Source: Dehalococcoidia bacterium
GTDB lineage: Bacteria > Chloroflexota > Dehalococcoidia > GIF9 > AB-539-J10
DNA length: 15,691 bases
Reading direction: 5' to 3'
NCBI GenBank assembly: GCA_030606165.1
Contig: JAUWGZ010000025.1
Span: 1 to 15,691, forward strand
Shown: positions 1 through 7,918 of the stretch, piece after piece
Layout: each line of letters begins with the position of its first letter
How positions within the stretch are numbered: the stretch's first letter is position 1
The notes under the pieces: model-generated
Databases searched by the model: none
What the model was told of the DNA's origin: nothing
Seen by the model: only the letters and a program-made list of their open reading frames with translations
Position numbers and translations under genes: made by a program

Positions 1-39
1 TTTCTCTCTGCTGTCCTGGCTACTTTGTTACTCGACTTA

Positions 40-2190
40 CTAGTTGACACTTACTTCCCCCTTTCTCGTTACACTTACTACGTTCCATACTGAATAAATT
101 CTAGACATTATTTTGCTTAGCTGAGCAGCACTTTTCACCTCCAAGGTAAAATACAGTGTGACATTATCGTCACGGTGGTTGCCCATGCTTGCCTCGCCAA
201 GGTTTACCCCCTCCTCGGCTATAATAGCACTAATATCCCGAATAAGGCCAACCCTATCCCAAGCATCAACCTGAATCATCACGGGGTAAACCTGCGCCAC
301 ATCACCCCACTCGACCTTGATCAACCTTTCTTTCTCCTCTTCATGGATAATATTAGGGCAATCCCTCCGGTGCACAGTGATACCCCGGCCTTGAGTAATA
401 TACCCAATAATCTTATCCCCGGGCAAGGGATGACAGCAATTAGCCAAACGGGTAAGTAGGTCCCCCACACCCAACACGTTAATACTCACGGGGCTGACCT
501 TTCGTGGAGGCAGAACTTCAACCCCCTCTTCAGCTGGCTCCAAATCCCCGCTTAATTTAAGCATTATTTGAGAAGAATTGATGCTGCCGCTGCCCAGGGC
601 GGCAAAAAGGTCATCTGCGCCGTCATAGTCAAGTAGACGCGCTACTTTGTCGACACTGGGCAAACCGATGCCCAACTTCTTAAGCTCCCTATCCCAAATT
701 TGCTTGCCAGTTTCAATAGATTGACTTCGCTCTTGCTTGTTAAACCATTGCCGAACCTTGCTTCGCGCGTGAGACGTCTTAATATAGCCAAGCTCGGGAT
801 TAAGCCAGTCCAAGCTCGGGCCCTTATCTGCTTTGCTGGCCATAATCTCCACCACATCGCCATTCTTAAGAGTATAATTAAAGGGTCCAAGCCTCCCATT
901 CACTTTCGCTCCAATGCATCTATAGCCCAAGTTCGTATGAATTCGAAAGGCGAAATCCAGAGGGGTAGCACCCCTGGGCAACTCCTTTATCTCCCCCTTG
1001 GGGGTATAGACAAACACTCGATCCACAAGAACATCGGTTTTAATAGATTCCAGAAACTCTTCACTATCAAGCTCCTCCCGCCAATCACCAATCTGCTGCA
1101 GCCAGGCTATTTCATCATTAAACCGCTCACCTACTTTTCCTTCCTTATAGAGCCAGTGAGCAGCCACACCATATTCGTTGACCCGATGCATATCATGGGT
1201 CCGAATTTGTATTTCTAGCGGTCTTGTACCTCGACACATTACCGTAGTATGCAAAGCTTGATAGCCATTATCCTTGGGATTAGCAATAAAATCGTCGAAT
1301 TCTTCAGGAATAGGACGCCAAAGATTATGAAGTACACCTAATGCCTTATAACAATCTGAAACCGAGTCCACTAACACACGTAAGGCGAAAAGGTCATGGA
1401 TATCCCCAAAATTCTTACCCCGCGCATCATACTTGCCCATCTTTTGATAGATGCTGTAAATATGTTTTGGCCGGCCGGAAACCTTAGCTTTTATATCTGC
1501 CTTATCTAATTCCTGGCATAGTATCTGACTAACCTCAGTGATGAAGCCTTCTCTCTCGGCTCGCTTTCCTGCTATCAAACGAGCAATCCGATGGTACACC
1601 CGTGGCTTCAGGTAGCGAAAGGCTAAATCCTCTAATTGCCATTTCGCCTCTCTCATACCTAAACGGTGCGCCAGGGGAGCATATATCTCCATGGTCTCTT
1701 GAGCGATAGCACGTCGTTTCTCTGCGGGTAAAGCACCCAGTGTCCGCATGTTATGTAACCTGTCTGCCAATTTGATAAGAACTACCCGTAGGTCTTCAGC
1801 CGTAGCCAGGAGCATTTTGCGTAAGTTCTCCGCCTGAACATTCGACTTTGTTTCCTTCGTTCGAGCTCGACTTGTAAGCTTGTCCAGCTTCGTAACCCCA
1901 TCGACAAGTTTAACTACCTGTGGACCAAAGGCAGCCTCGATCTCGTCTAATGATACGCCACAATCCTCGGGGACATCGTGCAACAAGGCAGCAGCTAAGG
2001 TTTCAGCATCAAGGTGGTACTCAGCCAAAATCATGGCTGTAGTCAAAGGATGTTCTAAATAAGGCTCTCCTGTTTTACGCACCTGCCCCTGGTGAGCTTT
2101 CGCAGCGAATTCATAAGCTGCTTTAACCAGAGCTACCTTATCATCAGGCAGGTAAGTGCTAGCCTGTTCTATAAGCGCATTGACTTCCAT
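40..2190 (-). CDS. rel: RelA/SpoT-family bifunctional (p)ppGpp synthetase/hydrolase
   Basis: Makes ppGpp/pppGpp from GDP/GTP and ATP, and probably degrades it, as the cytosolic stringent-response alarmone enzyme. The 716 residues are full length for a long Rel. Domain order: HD hydrolase (about 20-190) with H47, H71-D72, E75-D76 and D143 (KLADRLHNMRTL) all present; synthetase (about 230-345) with GRPKHIYSIYQKM and NPKDNGYQALHTT; TGS (about 390-450); a Cys-rich ZFD/CC region with ANCCHPLPGD; and a C-terminal ACT domain (VDAWDRVGLIRDIS). The synthetase loop reads EFDD at residues 297-300, the form typical of monofunctional RelA, although the hydrolase site is intact. ATG start at 2190; no strong Shine-Dalgarno is visible. 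Divergent from hisS, with a shared 274-bp intergenic region. The family call is very secure; bifunctionality is inferred from the intact HD residues. Confidence 0.96.
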   Translation of the reverse strand: MEVNALIEQASTYLPDDKVALVKAAYEFAAKAHQGQVRKTGEPYLEHPLTTAMILAEYHLDAETLAAALLHDVPEDCGVSLDEIEAAFGPQVVKLVDGVTKLDKLTSRARTKETKSNVQAENLRKMLLATAEDLRVVLIKLADRLHNMRTLGALPAEKRRAIAQETMEIYAPLAHRLGMREAKWQLEDLAFRYLKPRVYHRIARLIAGKRAEREGFITEVSQILCQELDKADIKAKVSGRPKHIYSIYQKMGKYDARGKNFGDIHDLFALRVLVDSVSDCYKALGVLHNLWRPIPEEFDDFIANPKDNGYQALHTTVMCRGTRPLEIQIRTHDMHRVNEYGVAAHWLYKEGKVGERFNDEIAWLQQIGDWREELDSEEFLESIKTDVLVDRVFVYTPKGEIKELPRGATPLDFAFRIHTNLGYRCIGAKVNGRLGPFNYTLKNGDVVEIMASKADKGPSLDWLNPELGYIKTSHARSKVRQWFNKQERSQSIETGKQIWDRELKKLGIGLPSVDKVARLLDYDGADDLFAALGSGSINSSQIMLKLSGDLEPAEEGVEVLPPRKVSPVSINVLGVGDLLTRLANCCHPLPGDKIIGYITQGRGITVHRRDCPNIIHEEEKERLIKVEWGDVAQVYPVMIQVDAWDRVGLIRDISAIIAEEGVNLGEASMGNHRDDNVTLYFTLEVKSAAQLSKIMSRIYSVWNVVSVTRKGEVSVN

Positions 2191-2264
2191 CTAATTCATA
2201 ATACTGAAATAGCAAAAGTAACGCAAATTATAGTCAACCACATAAATGCCGACGCAATTTTACC

Positions 2265-2393
2265 TGTCATTCCGCGCCTTTTCTCTCTTGTCATTCTGAG
2301 CCGAAGGCGAAGAATCTCGTAGTTATTGTGGGGATTGCTTCGTCGTCATACTCCCCACAATGACAAAGGGAGAGGAGGATGTCTCACAATGAC
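2265..2393. repeat. REP-like palindromic intergenic repeat cluster
   Basis: Short related words recur in both orientations. TGTCATTC occurs at 2265-2272 and 2289-2296, and the inverse CACAATGAC occurs at 2356-2364 and 2385-2393. A perfect 10-bp inverted repeat, ATTGTGGGGA (2325-2334) and TCCCCACAAT (2352-2361), encloses a 17-nt loop. The left copy continues as TCATTCTGAG, then GCGAAGAATCT (2307-2317). From memory this resembles a dispersed intergenic element (GTCATTCTGAG...GAAGAATCT) common in many environmental bacterial genomes; copy number here cannot be tested from one window. It sits between the divergent rel and hisS genes, upstream of both, so a terminator role is unlikely and it may simply be tolerated there. 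Confidence 0.7.
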
Positions 2394-2431
2394 TTCTGTG
2401 TCACCATCTCTGCAAATCACAATAAATAATA

Positions 2432-2440
2432 TGGTAAACT
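2432..2440 (+). promoter_or_regulatory. Putative extended -10 promoter for hisS
   Basis: TGGTAAACT has a TGn extension plus a 4-5/6 match to TATAAT, and it begins 33 nt upstream of the hisS TTG. No good -35 hexamer is seen at the expected distance, which fits an extended -10 type. The same AATATGGTA context recurs upstream of gyrB (3875-3883). This is a pattern call only. Confidence 0.45.
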
Positions 2441-2464
2441 ACAAGATAGACAAGGAGGATTTCT

Positions 2465-3739
2465 TTGCATAAAGCACCTCGGGGGACGTTCGACATCCTG
2501 CCACAAGAGTATGCCTACTGGAAATACATAGAGGAAAAGGCTACTTCCTTATGCCAGCTCTATGGTTACCAACCATTGAGCACGCCGATATTCGAAGATG
2601 CCCAGCTTTTCACTAAAACTGTGGCCGGGGGGACAGATATCGTCGACAAGGAAATGTATATCTTCGAAGATAAAAGTGGACAGGAATTGGCTTTAAGGGC
2701 AGAGCTAACAGCGCCAGTTTGCCGAGCTTATCTAGAGCATGGATTATTTAACTTAGTTCAACCAGTGAAGCTTTATTACATTGGGCCGGCCTTCAGGTAT
2801 GAGCGTCCCCAATTTGGGAGGTACCGCCAGCATCACCAATTTGGCTTTGAGGCTTTAGGGGATGCAGACCCCGCCCTCGATGCTGAAGTCATTGAAATGG
2901 CTCAACAATTCTTTTATTCGCTAGGGCTCTCCCGGTTTTCTATTCAACTCAATAGCATTGGCTGTAAGCTTTGCCGACCCGGGTATTTAGAAGTACTGAG
3001 GCAGCATTATGCAAGTTATACAGACCAGCTTTGCCCCGACTGCAAAGCCAGGCTGGTCAAGAACCCGCTACGCCTGCTTGATTGCAAGAAAACCTCCTGC
3101 CAGGAGATAGCTAAAACCGCACCGAAAATTCCCGATTATCTATGCCCTGAATGCCAACTCCACTTCCAAAGCGTTCAAAAATATTTAGGGGCAATGAGCA
3201 TCCCCTTTCAGTTGAATCATAGATTGGTCCGTGGCCTGGATTATTACACCAGGACAGTGTTCGAGGTTGAACCTCGAGATAAAGGAGGACAAAGCACGCT
3301 TGGCGGAGGTGGTCGCTATGATAATCTCATCGAGGAATTAGGAGGAAAACCAACTCCCGCGGTGGGCTTTGCGGCCGGGCTGGAAAGAATAATATTGAAT
3401 CTAAAGAAACAGAAATTAGATATTCCGGCATTGCCCAAGCCTGATGCTTTTATCGCCTACTTGGAGGAAGAAGCCAAGATTGAGGCGATGAAGCTTGCCT
3501 CGGAGCTACGTAAAGCTGGTATTACTGTTATCACAGCTACAGGTGATAAGAGCCTGAAAGGGCAGATGAGACAAGCTAATTCCTTAGGCATTGCCTACGC
3601 CCTTATCCTCGGCGAACAAGAGCTCAGCAAGCGAAATGTGATGTTGCGGGACATGAGAAGCGGAGAACAGAAAACCATTCCTTTGGCTGAAATAGCCACC
3701 AGACTTTTGAACGACATTAAACAGCCTGAACAAGTATGA
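2465..3739 (+). CDS. hisS: Histidyl-tRNA synthetase (HisRS)
   Basis: Class II aminoacyl-tRNA synthetase that charges tRNA-His with histidine in the cytosol. The 424 residues match the usual bacterial length. Motifs in order: KAPRGTFDILP at the N-terminus; the motif 2 region with GPAFRYERPQFGRYRQHHQFG; the HisRS-specific RGLDYYTRTVFEV; motif 3-type GGGGRYDNLIEELGG followed by AVGFAAGLERI; and a C-terminal anticodon-binding domain (about 330-415). An insertion between motif 2 and the histidine loop has Cys pairs (CKLC, CPDC, CPEC, plus further Cys), a possible metal site. The start is TTG at 2465, supported by the near-perfect Shine-Dalgarno AAGGAGGAT (2452-2460) four bases upstream and by the conserved protein N-terminus. 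A putative extended -10 lies just upstream. Confidence 0.97.
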   Translation: MHKAPRGTFDILPQEYAYWKYIEEKATSLCQLYGYQPLSTPIFEDAQLFTKTVAGGTDIVDKEMYIFEDKSGQELALRAELTAPVCRAYLEHGLFNLVQPVKLYYIGPAFRYERPQFGRYRQHHQFGFEALGDADPALDAEVIEMAQQFFYSLGLSRFSIQLNSIGCKLCRPGYLEVLRQHYASYTDQLCPDCKARLVKNPLRLLDCKKTSCQEIAKTAPKIPDYLCPECQLHFQSVQKYLGAMSIPFQLNHRLVRGLDYYTRTVFEVEPRDKGGQSTLGGGGRYDNLIEELGGKPTPAVGFAAGLERIILNLKKQKLDIPALPKPDAFIAYLEEEAKIEAMKLASELRKAGITVITATGDKSLKGQMRQANSLGIAYALILGEQELSKRNVMLRDMRSGEQKTIPLAEIATRLLNDIKQPEQV

Positions 3740-4088
3740 GCAGGCAGCATCTTAGAAATTTCGAGAGTATCCCCAGCAAGTGAATCTATCTTACCGTTCC
3801 CTTTGAAATGCGACAATAATGCACCCTACGACTTGCCCCCTTGTTCCGCAACAATAAACACGCCATTGTCCTAAATATGGTATAATAGATATGCGCGTAA
3901 AAACTCCGTTGCTCGGGAGGCCAAGATTTATCCAAGAGGATTTTCTGGGCCCTATGAAAACAGCGAAACGAATTCTTGACGGGCCAACAAATAACGCTTG
4001 TACTTTTGACTTGGTTTGGTAGAAATGTGTGAATTTTCTCGCAATCATGTGCGGTTTCCCAACCACAAAATGAGAACGTGAATTAACT
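3740..4088 (+). other. Non-coding region upstream of gyrB (promoter and long leader)
   Basis: These 349 bases hold no convincing gene. They contain a strong extended -10 at 3878-3886, giving a predicted 5' leader of roughly 195 nt before the gyrB ATG. A second, weaker promoter-like pair is TTGACG (3976-3981) and TGTACT (3999-4004) with 17-bp spacing. A 22-codon open frame (3954-4022) lies in the leader, but its nearest purine-rich AGAGGA is 13 nt away. No clear Shine-Dalgarno precedes gyrB. I see no rho-independent terminator for hisS here. Confidence 0.5.
3878..3886 (+). promoter_or_regulatory. Extended -10 promoter, probably for gyrB
   Basis: TGGTATAAT is a perfect TGn-TATAAT extended -10. 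No matching -35 is present at 16-18 bp; a TTGTCC at 3866-3871 is too close. Predicted transcription start is near 3893, about 195 nt before gyrB. The flanking AATATGGTA is shared with the hisS upstream region. Confidence 0.6.
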
Positions 4089-5996
4089 ATGTCTGAAGAC
4101 GTAAACCGAGAATATACCGCCAAAGATATCCAAATTTTAGATGAAATCAAAGCCGTACGCCTGCGACCAGGAATGTATATCGGCGGCACCGATCGACACG
4201 GATTACACCAACTCCTCTACGAGATAGTGTATAACAGCATAGACGAAGCCATGGCTGGCTACTGTGACCAAATTGAAGTAACAATACATGAAGATAATAG
4301 CGTCACTGTAACTGATAATGGACGAGGTATCCCTACAGAAACTATCCCGGGACAAGATGTCACAGCCTTGGAAGCAGTCATGACTCGCCTGCACGCCGGA
4401 GCCAAGTTCAGCAATTATGTCTATGGTGTATCCAGTGGTCTCCACGGCGTTGGTGCTTCGGTAGTAAATGCCTTATCCTCCTGGCTTAAAGCTGAGGTTA
4501 AACGCCAAGGAAAAATCTACCGCCACGAATATCACCAGGGGATTCCCCAAGGCGACATAGAAATTACTGGCGACGCCCAGGACACAGGCACTTCAATTGC
4601 CTACCTTGCTGATAAGGAAATCTTCGAGAGCATTGACTATGATTTCGACCTGGCCTGCCAGCGATTAAGGGAACTAGCTTACCTGAATAAAGGGGTAGAA
4701 ATAGCTCTTAAAGACGAGAGAAACAATCAAGAGAAAGCGTTCTACTTCGATGGGGGAATAGCTAGTTTTATTCGCCGCCTCAATAGAAATAGAGCTGTTA
4801 TTCACCCCTACCCTATTTATATCTCCGCTATGATAGATAGCACTATAATAGAAGCAGCTCTACAATATAACGATAGCTTTACAGAATCCCTTCTCTCCTT
4901 CGCCAACTGTGTCAATACCAGAGACGGAGGCAGCCACCTTACCGGCTTCCGCTCAGCATTAACCCGAGTTTTCAATGATTATGCCCGGAATACTAAATTT
5001 TTAAAGGATACCGACCCCAACTTAACAGGAGAAGATGTGCGTGAAGGGGCAGCGGTCATCATCAGTGTAAAGCTGCCACAACCCCAATTTGAGGGGCAAA
5101 CCAAGGCAAGGTTGGGAAATCCCGAAGTAAAAAGTCAGGTTGAATCTGCTGTCGCAAATAGCCTGTCCCTCTACCTCGAACAACACCCCAACGAGGCAAG
5201 GGCCATTATAGAGAAGTGTCTCACCTCCGCCAAAGCCAGAGAGGCAGCGCGCAAAGCTCGTGACCTCGTTTTAAAGAGGACTGGATTCGAAACATCAACT
5301 CTGCCAGGGAAACTAGCCGATTGTTCCGAGAAAGAGCCGGCAAAATGCGAGATTTACTTGGTTGAAGGTGACTCAGCCGGCGGCTCAGCTAAACAGGGGC
5401 GAGACCGCCGTTTTCAAGCTATTCTCCCTCTCAGGGGCAAAATACTAAATGTAGAAAAGGCTGCCAAAGATAAGATTCTAGAACATGCAGAGCTAAGAGC
5501 CATCGTCACAGCGTTAAAAGCAAGTGCTGACGAACAATTTGATAGCGCTAAACTTCGCTACCACAGAATAATCATCATGACCGATGCCGATGTTGATGGC
5601 TCACATATTCGTACTTTGCTACTCACCTTCTTTTACCGCCATATGACAGAGTTAATTAACCAGGGCTATCTCTACATTGCTCAACCACCCCTTTATCGCA
5701 TCAAGTCCGGTAAACAGGAGTTCTGGATTTACTCTGACCAGGAAAAGGAAGAAAGGCTTAAAGGACTAAGAGAGGACAAAATATATATTCAGAGATATAA
5801 AGGGCTGGGGGAGATGACTCCCGTACAACTATGGGAGACAACCATGAACCCCGCTAACAGGACACTGCTCAAAGTAGAGGTACAGGATGCCATAGCCGCA
5901 GACCAGGCTTTTCATATGTTAATGGGTGACGAAGTTCCGCCCCGCAAAAGATTCATCCAGGCCCATGCTCAAAGTGTGAAGAACCTCGATATTTAG
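4089..5996 (+). CDS. gyrB: DNA gyrase subunit B
   Basis: ATPase subunit of DNA gyrase (A2B2 with GyrA), which introduces negative supercoils. The 635 residues match the short, Gram-positive-like GyrB length. The GHKL ATPase domain (about 15-220) shows RPGMYIGGT, catalytic E45, DNGRGIPT and GLHGVGASVVNALS. The transducer domain (about 220-390) carries the QTK loop (EGQTKARLGN). The TOPRIM domain shows EGDSAGGSAKQGRDRRFQ (from E426) and TDADVDGSHIRTL (D499, D501, D503). The C-terminus has YKGLGEM and ends in NLDI, which favours GyrB over ParE. The residue after the conserved EIV is tyrosine (Y48), where almost all relatives have Asp (VDNSIDEA). ATG start with no clear Shine-Dalgarno. gyrA is not in the window. 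Convergent with nadD. Confidence 0.96.
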   Translation: MSEDVNREYTAKDIQILDEIKAVRLRPGMYIGGTDRHGLHQLLYEIVYNSIDEAMAGYCDQIEVTIHEDNSVTVTDNGRGIPTETIPGQDVTALEAVMTRLHAGAKFSNYVYGVSSGLHGVGASVVNALSSWLKAEVKRQGKIYRHEYHQGIPQGDIEITGDAQDTGTSIAYLADKEIFESIDYDFDLACQRLRELAYLNKGVEIALKDERNNQEKAFYFDGGIASFIRRLNRNRAVIHPYPIYISAMIDSTIIEAALQYNDSFTESLLSFANCVNTRDGGSHLTGFRSALTRVFNDYARNTKFLKDTDPNLTGEDVREGAAVIISVKLPQPQFEGQTKARLGNPEVKSQVESAVANSLSLYLEQHPNEARAIIEKCLTSAKAREAARKARDLVLKRTGFETSTLPGKLADCSEKEPAKCEIYLVEGDSAGGSAKQGRDRRFQAILPLRGKILNVEKAAKDKILEHAELRAIVTALKASADEQFDSAKLRYHRIIIMTDADVDGSHIRTLLLTFFYRHMTELINQGYLYIAQPPLYRIKSGKQEFWIYSDQEKEERLKGLREDKIYIQRYKGLGEMTPVQLWETTMNPANRTLLKVEVQDAIAADQAFHMLMGDEVPPRKRFIQAHAQSVKNLDI

Positions 5997-6089
5997 CCGT
6001 TGGGCTCCCCGGACCTATGCCTTTCCAATGCTCAGGAATCCCGATAATGGCACATCCGAACTAACACATGCGGCGGCTGAAGCGCGGCG

Positions 6090-6695
6090 TTATCTCGCAG
6101 ATGTCGGATATATCTTTTGTTCTGTTATATACTTTTCTACCTCAGCGGGCACCAGGTAACGAATAGTCAGCCCTTGAGCTATACGCTGGCGAATTTCTGC
6201 GGAGCTAATCCCGATTACAGGCATATCAAGCTGAATAACCTTGTCCAGAAGCCCGGGTATCGATGTTTCTAAGTGCTTCAAATCTTTTGAGCCTAATCTC
6301 GGGGCAACCACCAGCCTGCATAATTGAACTAATTTCTTCGGTTCCTTCCACAAAGGCAACTCGGCTAAGGTATCACGCCCAAGGATGAAGAAAAGACTTG
6401 CTTCACTGCCTAGCTGCTTTCGTAGCATTGTCAGGGTATCCACGGTGTAAGAGGGACCGGGGCGCTCTACTTCGAGAGTACAAAGCTTAAAATGAGGGTT
6501 GTCAGCTATGGCACGGCGTACCATCTCCACCCTGTGGACTGCCAGGGTAATATTACGGTCTAGCTTACGCCAGGGCTGCCCGGCGGGCACGAAAAGAACT
6601 TCCCTAAATCCCAACTTTATTCTTGCTTCCTCAGCGACAACAAGGTGACCTATATGGATAGGGTCGAATGTACCACCAAGAACGCCTATATTCAC
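6090..6695 (-). CDS. nadD: Nicotinate-nucleotide adenylyltransferase
   Basis: Transfers AMP from ATP to nicotinate mononucleotide, giving deamido-NAD in NAD biosynthesis. The 201 residues are standard for NadD. The N-terminal nucleotidyltransferase signature GGTFDPIHIGH (7-17) and the C-terminal ISSAEIR (163-169, the ISSTxIR motif) are both present, with RPGPSYTVDTL and FILGRDTLAELPLW between them as expected. The start is GTG at 6695, four bases after the obg stop, with purine-rich AAAGAA directly upstream, so translation is probably coupled to obg. Convergent with gyrB; the 93-bp gap shows no obvious terminator. Confidence 0.95.
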   Translation of the reverse strand: MNIGVLGGTFDPIHIGHLVVAEEARIKLGFREVLFVPAGQPWRKLDRNITLAVHRVEMVRRAIADNPHFKLCTLEVERPGPSYTVDTLTMLRKQLGSEASLFFILGRDTLAELPLWKEPKKLVQLCRLVVAPRLGSKDLKHLETSIPGLLDKVIQLDMPVIGISSAEIRQRIAQGLTIRYLVPAEVEKYITEQKIYPTSAR

Positions 6696-6699
6696 TTCT

Positions 6700-7752
6700 T
6701 TATTTTCTCGGTTTGGGACGGAATATCGTTATTTGTGCCTGCGAAATTATTTCCTCATCCCGGCTTGCCTGGTCCACCATTTCCATGGCTTTCCTCACCA
6801 ATTCTAACACAGCTTGACCGCTAACTGCAGAGATGTAAAAGACAGGCGCTCCAAACTTGGCAAAGCACTGCTTCACTTCAGGCAAACGAGCTTGAACCTC
6901 AGGCAAATCTATCTTATTTACCGCCACGATTTTTGGCTTGTGTGCTAAGCCTTTGTATAAGGCTATCTCTTTCTCCAATATGCTGAGGTCATCGATAACG
7001 GTCGGCGAACTGCCATCCAATAAATAAATCAGCAACTTGGTTCTTTCCGCATGGCGCAAAAACTCATTTCCCAATCCTTTGCCAAGATGAGCACCTTCAA
7101 CAAGGCCGGGAATCTCGGCAACGGTAAAGTCTCTCCTATCGTCTGGCATAACTCCTAAAATTGGCTGTTGGGTGGTAAAGGGGTAATCGGCAATCTCGGG
7201 TTTGGCTCTCGATATCGCAGATAATAAAGTGGATTTCCCCGAGTTTGGATGACCAACAATACAGATATCGGTAATGAGTTTTACCTCGAGGACAATATGC
7301 CGCTCTTCTCCTGATGCACCCTTGCTAGCTATCTCAGGAGCTTGATTTACCGCTGTAGCAAAACGAGCATTACCCAGCCCTCCCCGGCCCCCCTTAGCCA
7401 CCAAAACTTTTTGCCCGGGGGTACTCAAGTCCGCCAAAAGTATCTCCTCTCCTGAATCACCTCTAGTGAAAACCATTGTACCTACGGGCACGGAAATAGC
7501 TAAATCCTCCCCTCTCTTGCCACGCTTCCGCCAACCGCTTCCTCGCCGGCCGTTTCCAGCTACAAATTCCTTCTTCCGCCTCATCAAGCCCAAATCAGCC
7601 ATGTTGAGACTAGCCACAACACCCACACCCCCTCCATCTCCTCCATCCCCACCATCCGGACCACCAAAAGGAACATACTTCTCCCTCCGAAAGCTGACAC
7701 AGCCATCCCCGCCACATCCACCCCCAACCATAATTTCTCTCTTATATATCAT
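6700..7752 (-). CDS. obg: Obg/CgtA GTPase (50S ribosome assembly)
   Basis: Obg family GTPase linked to large-subunit assembly and stress control. The N-terminal glycine-rich Obg fold (about 1-158) includes SFRREKYVPFGGPDGGDGGD (20-39) and GGRGGLGNARF. The G domain (about 160-330) has G1 GHPNSGKST (167-175), G2 YPFTTQQP, G3 EIPG (213-216), G4 NKID (279-282) and G5 SAV (308-310). The G3 aspartate, expected as D-x-P-G, is glutamate here (E213). At 350 residues it ends soon after the G domain (FRPKPRK) and lacks the C-terminal OCT domain seen in the roughly 430-residue Bacillus type. ATG start at 7752; its leader is the putative oriC, and a TATAAT on this strand (7805-7810) could be its -10. nadD follows 4 bp downstream. 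Confidence 0.95.
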   Translation of the reverse strand: MIYKREIMVGGGCGGDGCVSFRREKYVPFGGPDGGDGGDGGGVGVVASLNMADLGLMRRKKEFVAGNGRRGSGWRKRGKRGEDLAISVPVGTMVFTRGDSGEEILLADLSTPGQKVLVAKGGRGGLGNARFATAVNQAPEIASKGASGEERHIVLEVKLITDICIVGHPNSGKSTLLSAISRAKPEIADYPFTTQQPILGVMPDDRRDFTVAEIPGLVEGAHLGKGLGNEFLRHAERTKLLIYLLDGSSPTVIDDLSILEKEIALYKGLAHKPKIVAVNKIDLPEVQARLPEVKQCFAKFGAPVFYISAVSGQAVLELVRKAMEMVDQASRDEEIISQAQITIFRPKPRK

Positions 7753-7816
7753 AAATTAATAACCTAACATAAGCTTAATTATATTAATATATATAATATT
7801 AACTATTATAAACAAT
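7751..7816. other. AT-rich putative DNA unwinding element of oriC
   Basis: Only 7 of 66 bases are G or C (about 11%), far below everything around it. It includes a short palindrome TTAATAT (7784-7790) / ATATTAA (7796-7802). On the minus strand a TATAAT (7805-7810) could also act as the obg -10. Its position beside a perfect DnaA box and dnaA itself supports a role as the duplex-opening region. The role is inferred. Confidence 0.65.
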
Positions 7817-7888
7817 GTTGTTGGGAGGTGCTTAAATAGTGAGGAGGATCAGAGCTCAGAGGGCAGTAGAGGCGGGATAAACAACAAT

Positions 7889-7897
7889 TTATCCACA
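7889..7897 (+). promoter_or_regulatory. DnaA box, perfect consensus
   Basis: TTATCCACA matches the TTATNCACA consensus exactly, in a near-symmetric context TTTATCCACAAA. It lies between the AT-rich block and dnaA. Confidence 0.75.
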
Positions 7898-7909
7898 AAT
7901 TATCAGTAA

Positions 7910-7918
7910 TTCTACACA
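7910..7918 (+). promoter_or_regulatory. Weak DnaA box candidate
   Basis: TTCTACACA matches TTATCCACA at 7 of 9 positions, with the same orientation as the perfect box and starting 21 bp from it (two helical turns). Low-affinity boxes of this kind are usual in origins, but the sequence alone is weak evidence. Confidence 0.35.

Noticed and set aside
2191..2464. Possible T-box riboswitch for hisS
   Set aside because: No T-box sequence (TGGnACCGCG-like) or terminator/antiterminator pair; the dyads present belong to the repeat element.
3954..4022. 22-codon open frame in the gyrB leader
   Set aside because: No properly spaced Shine-Dalgarno and no recognisable attenuator feature such as a run of one codon. 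Kept only as a remark.
3791..4189. 132-codon open frame on the minus strand across the gyrB start
   Set aside because: It overlaps the gyrB N-terminus antisense, has no Shine-Dalgarno or recognisable motif, and covers a promoter region.
5997..6089. Terminator between convergent gyrB and nadD
   Set aside because: GC-rich words are present but no clean stem followed by a T-run on either strand.
7466..7759. Proline-rich 97-residue plus-strand frame
   Set aside because: It is the antisense shadow of the glycine-rich Obg N-terminal domain; GGN codons read in reverse give NCC proline codons.
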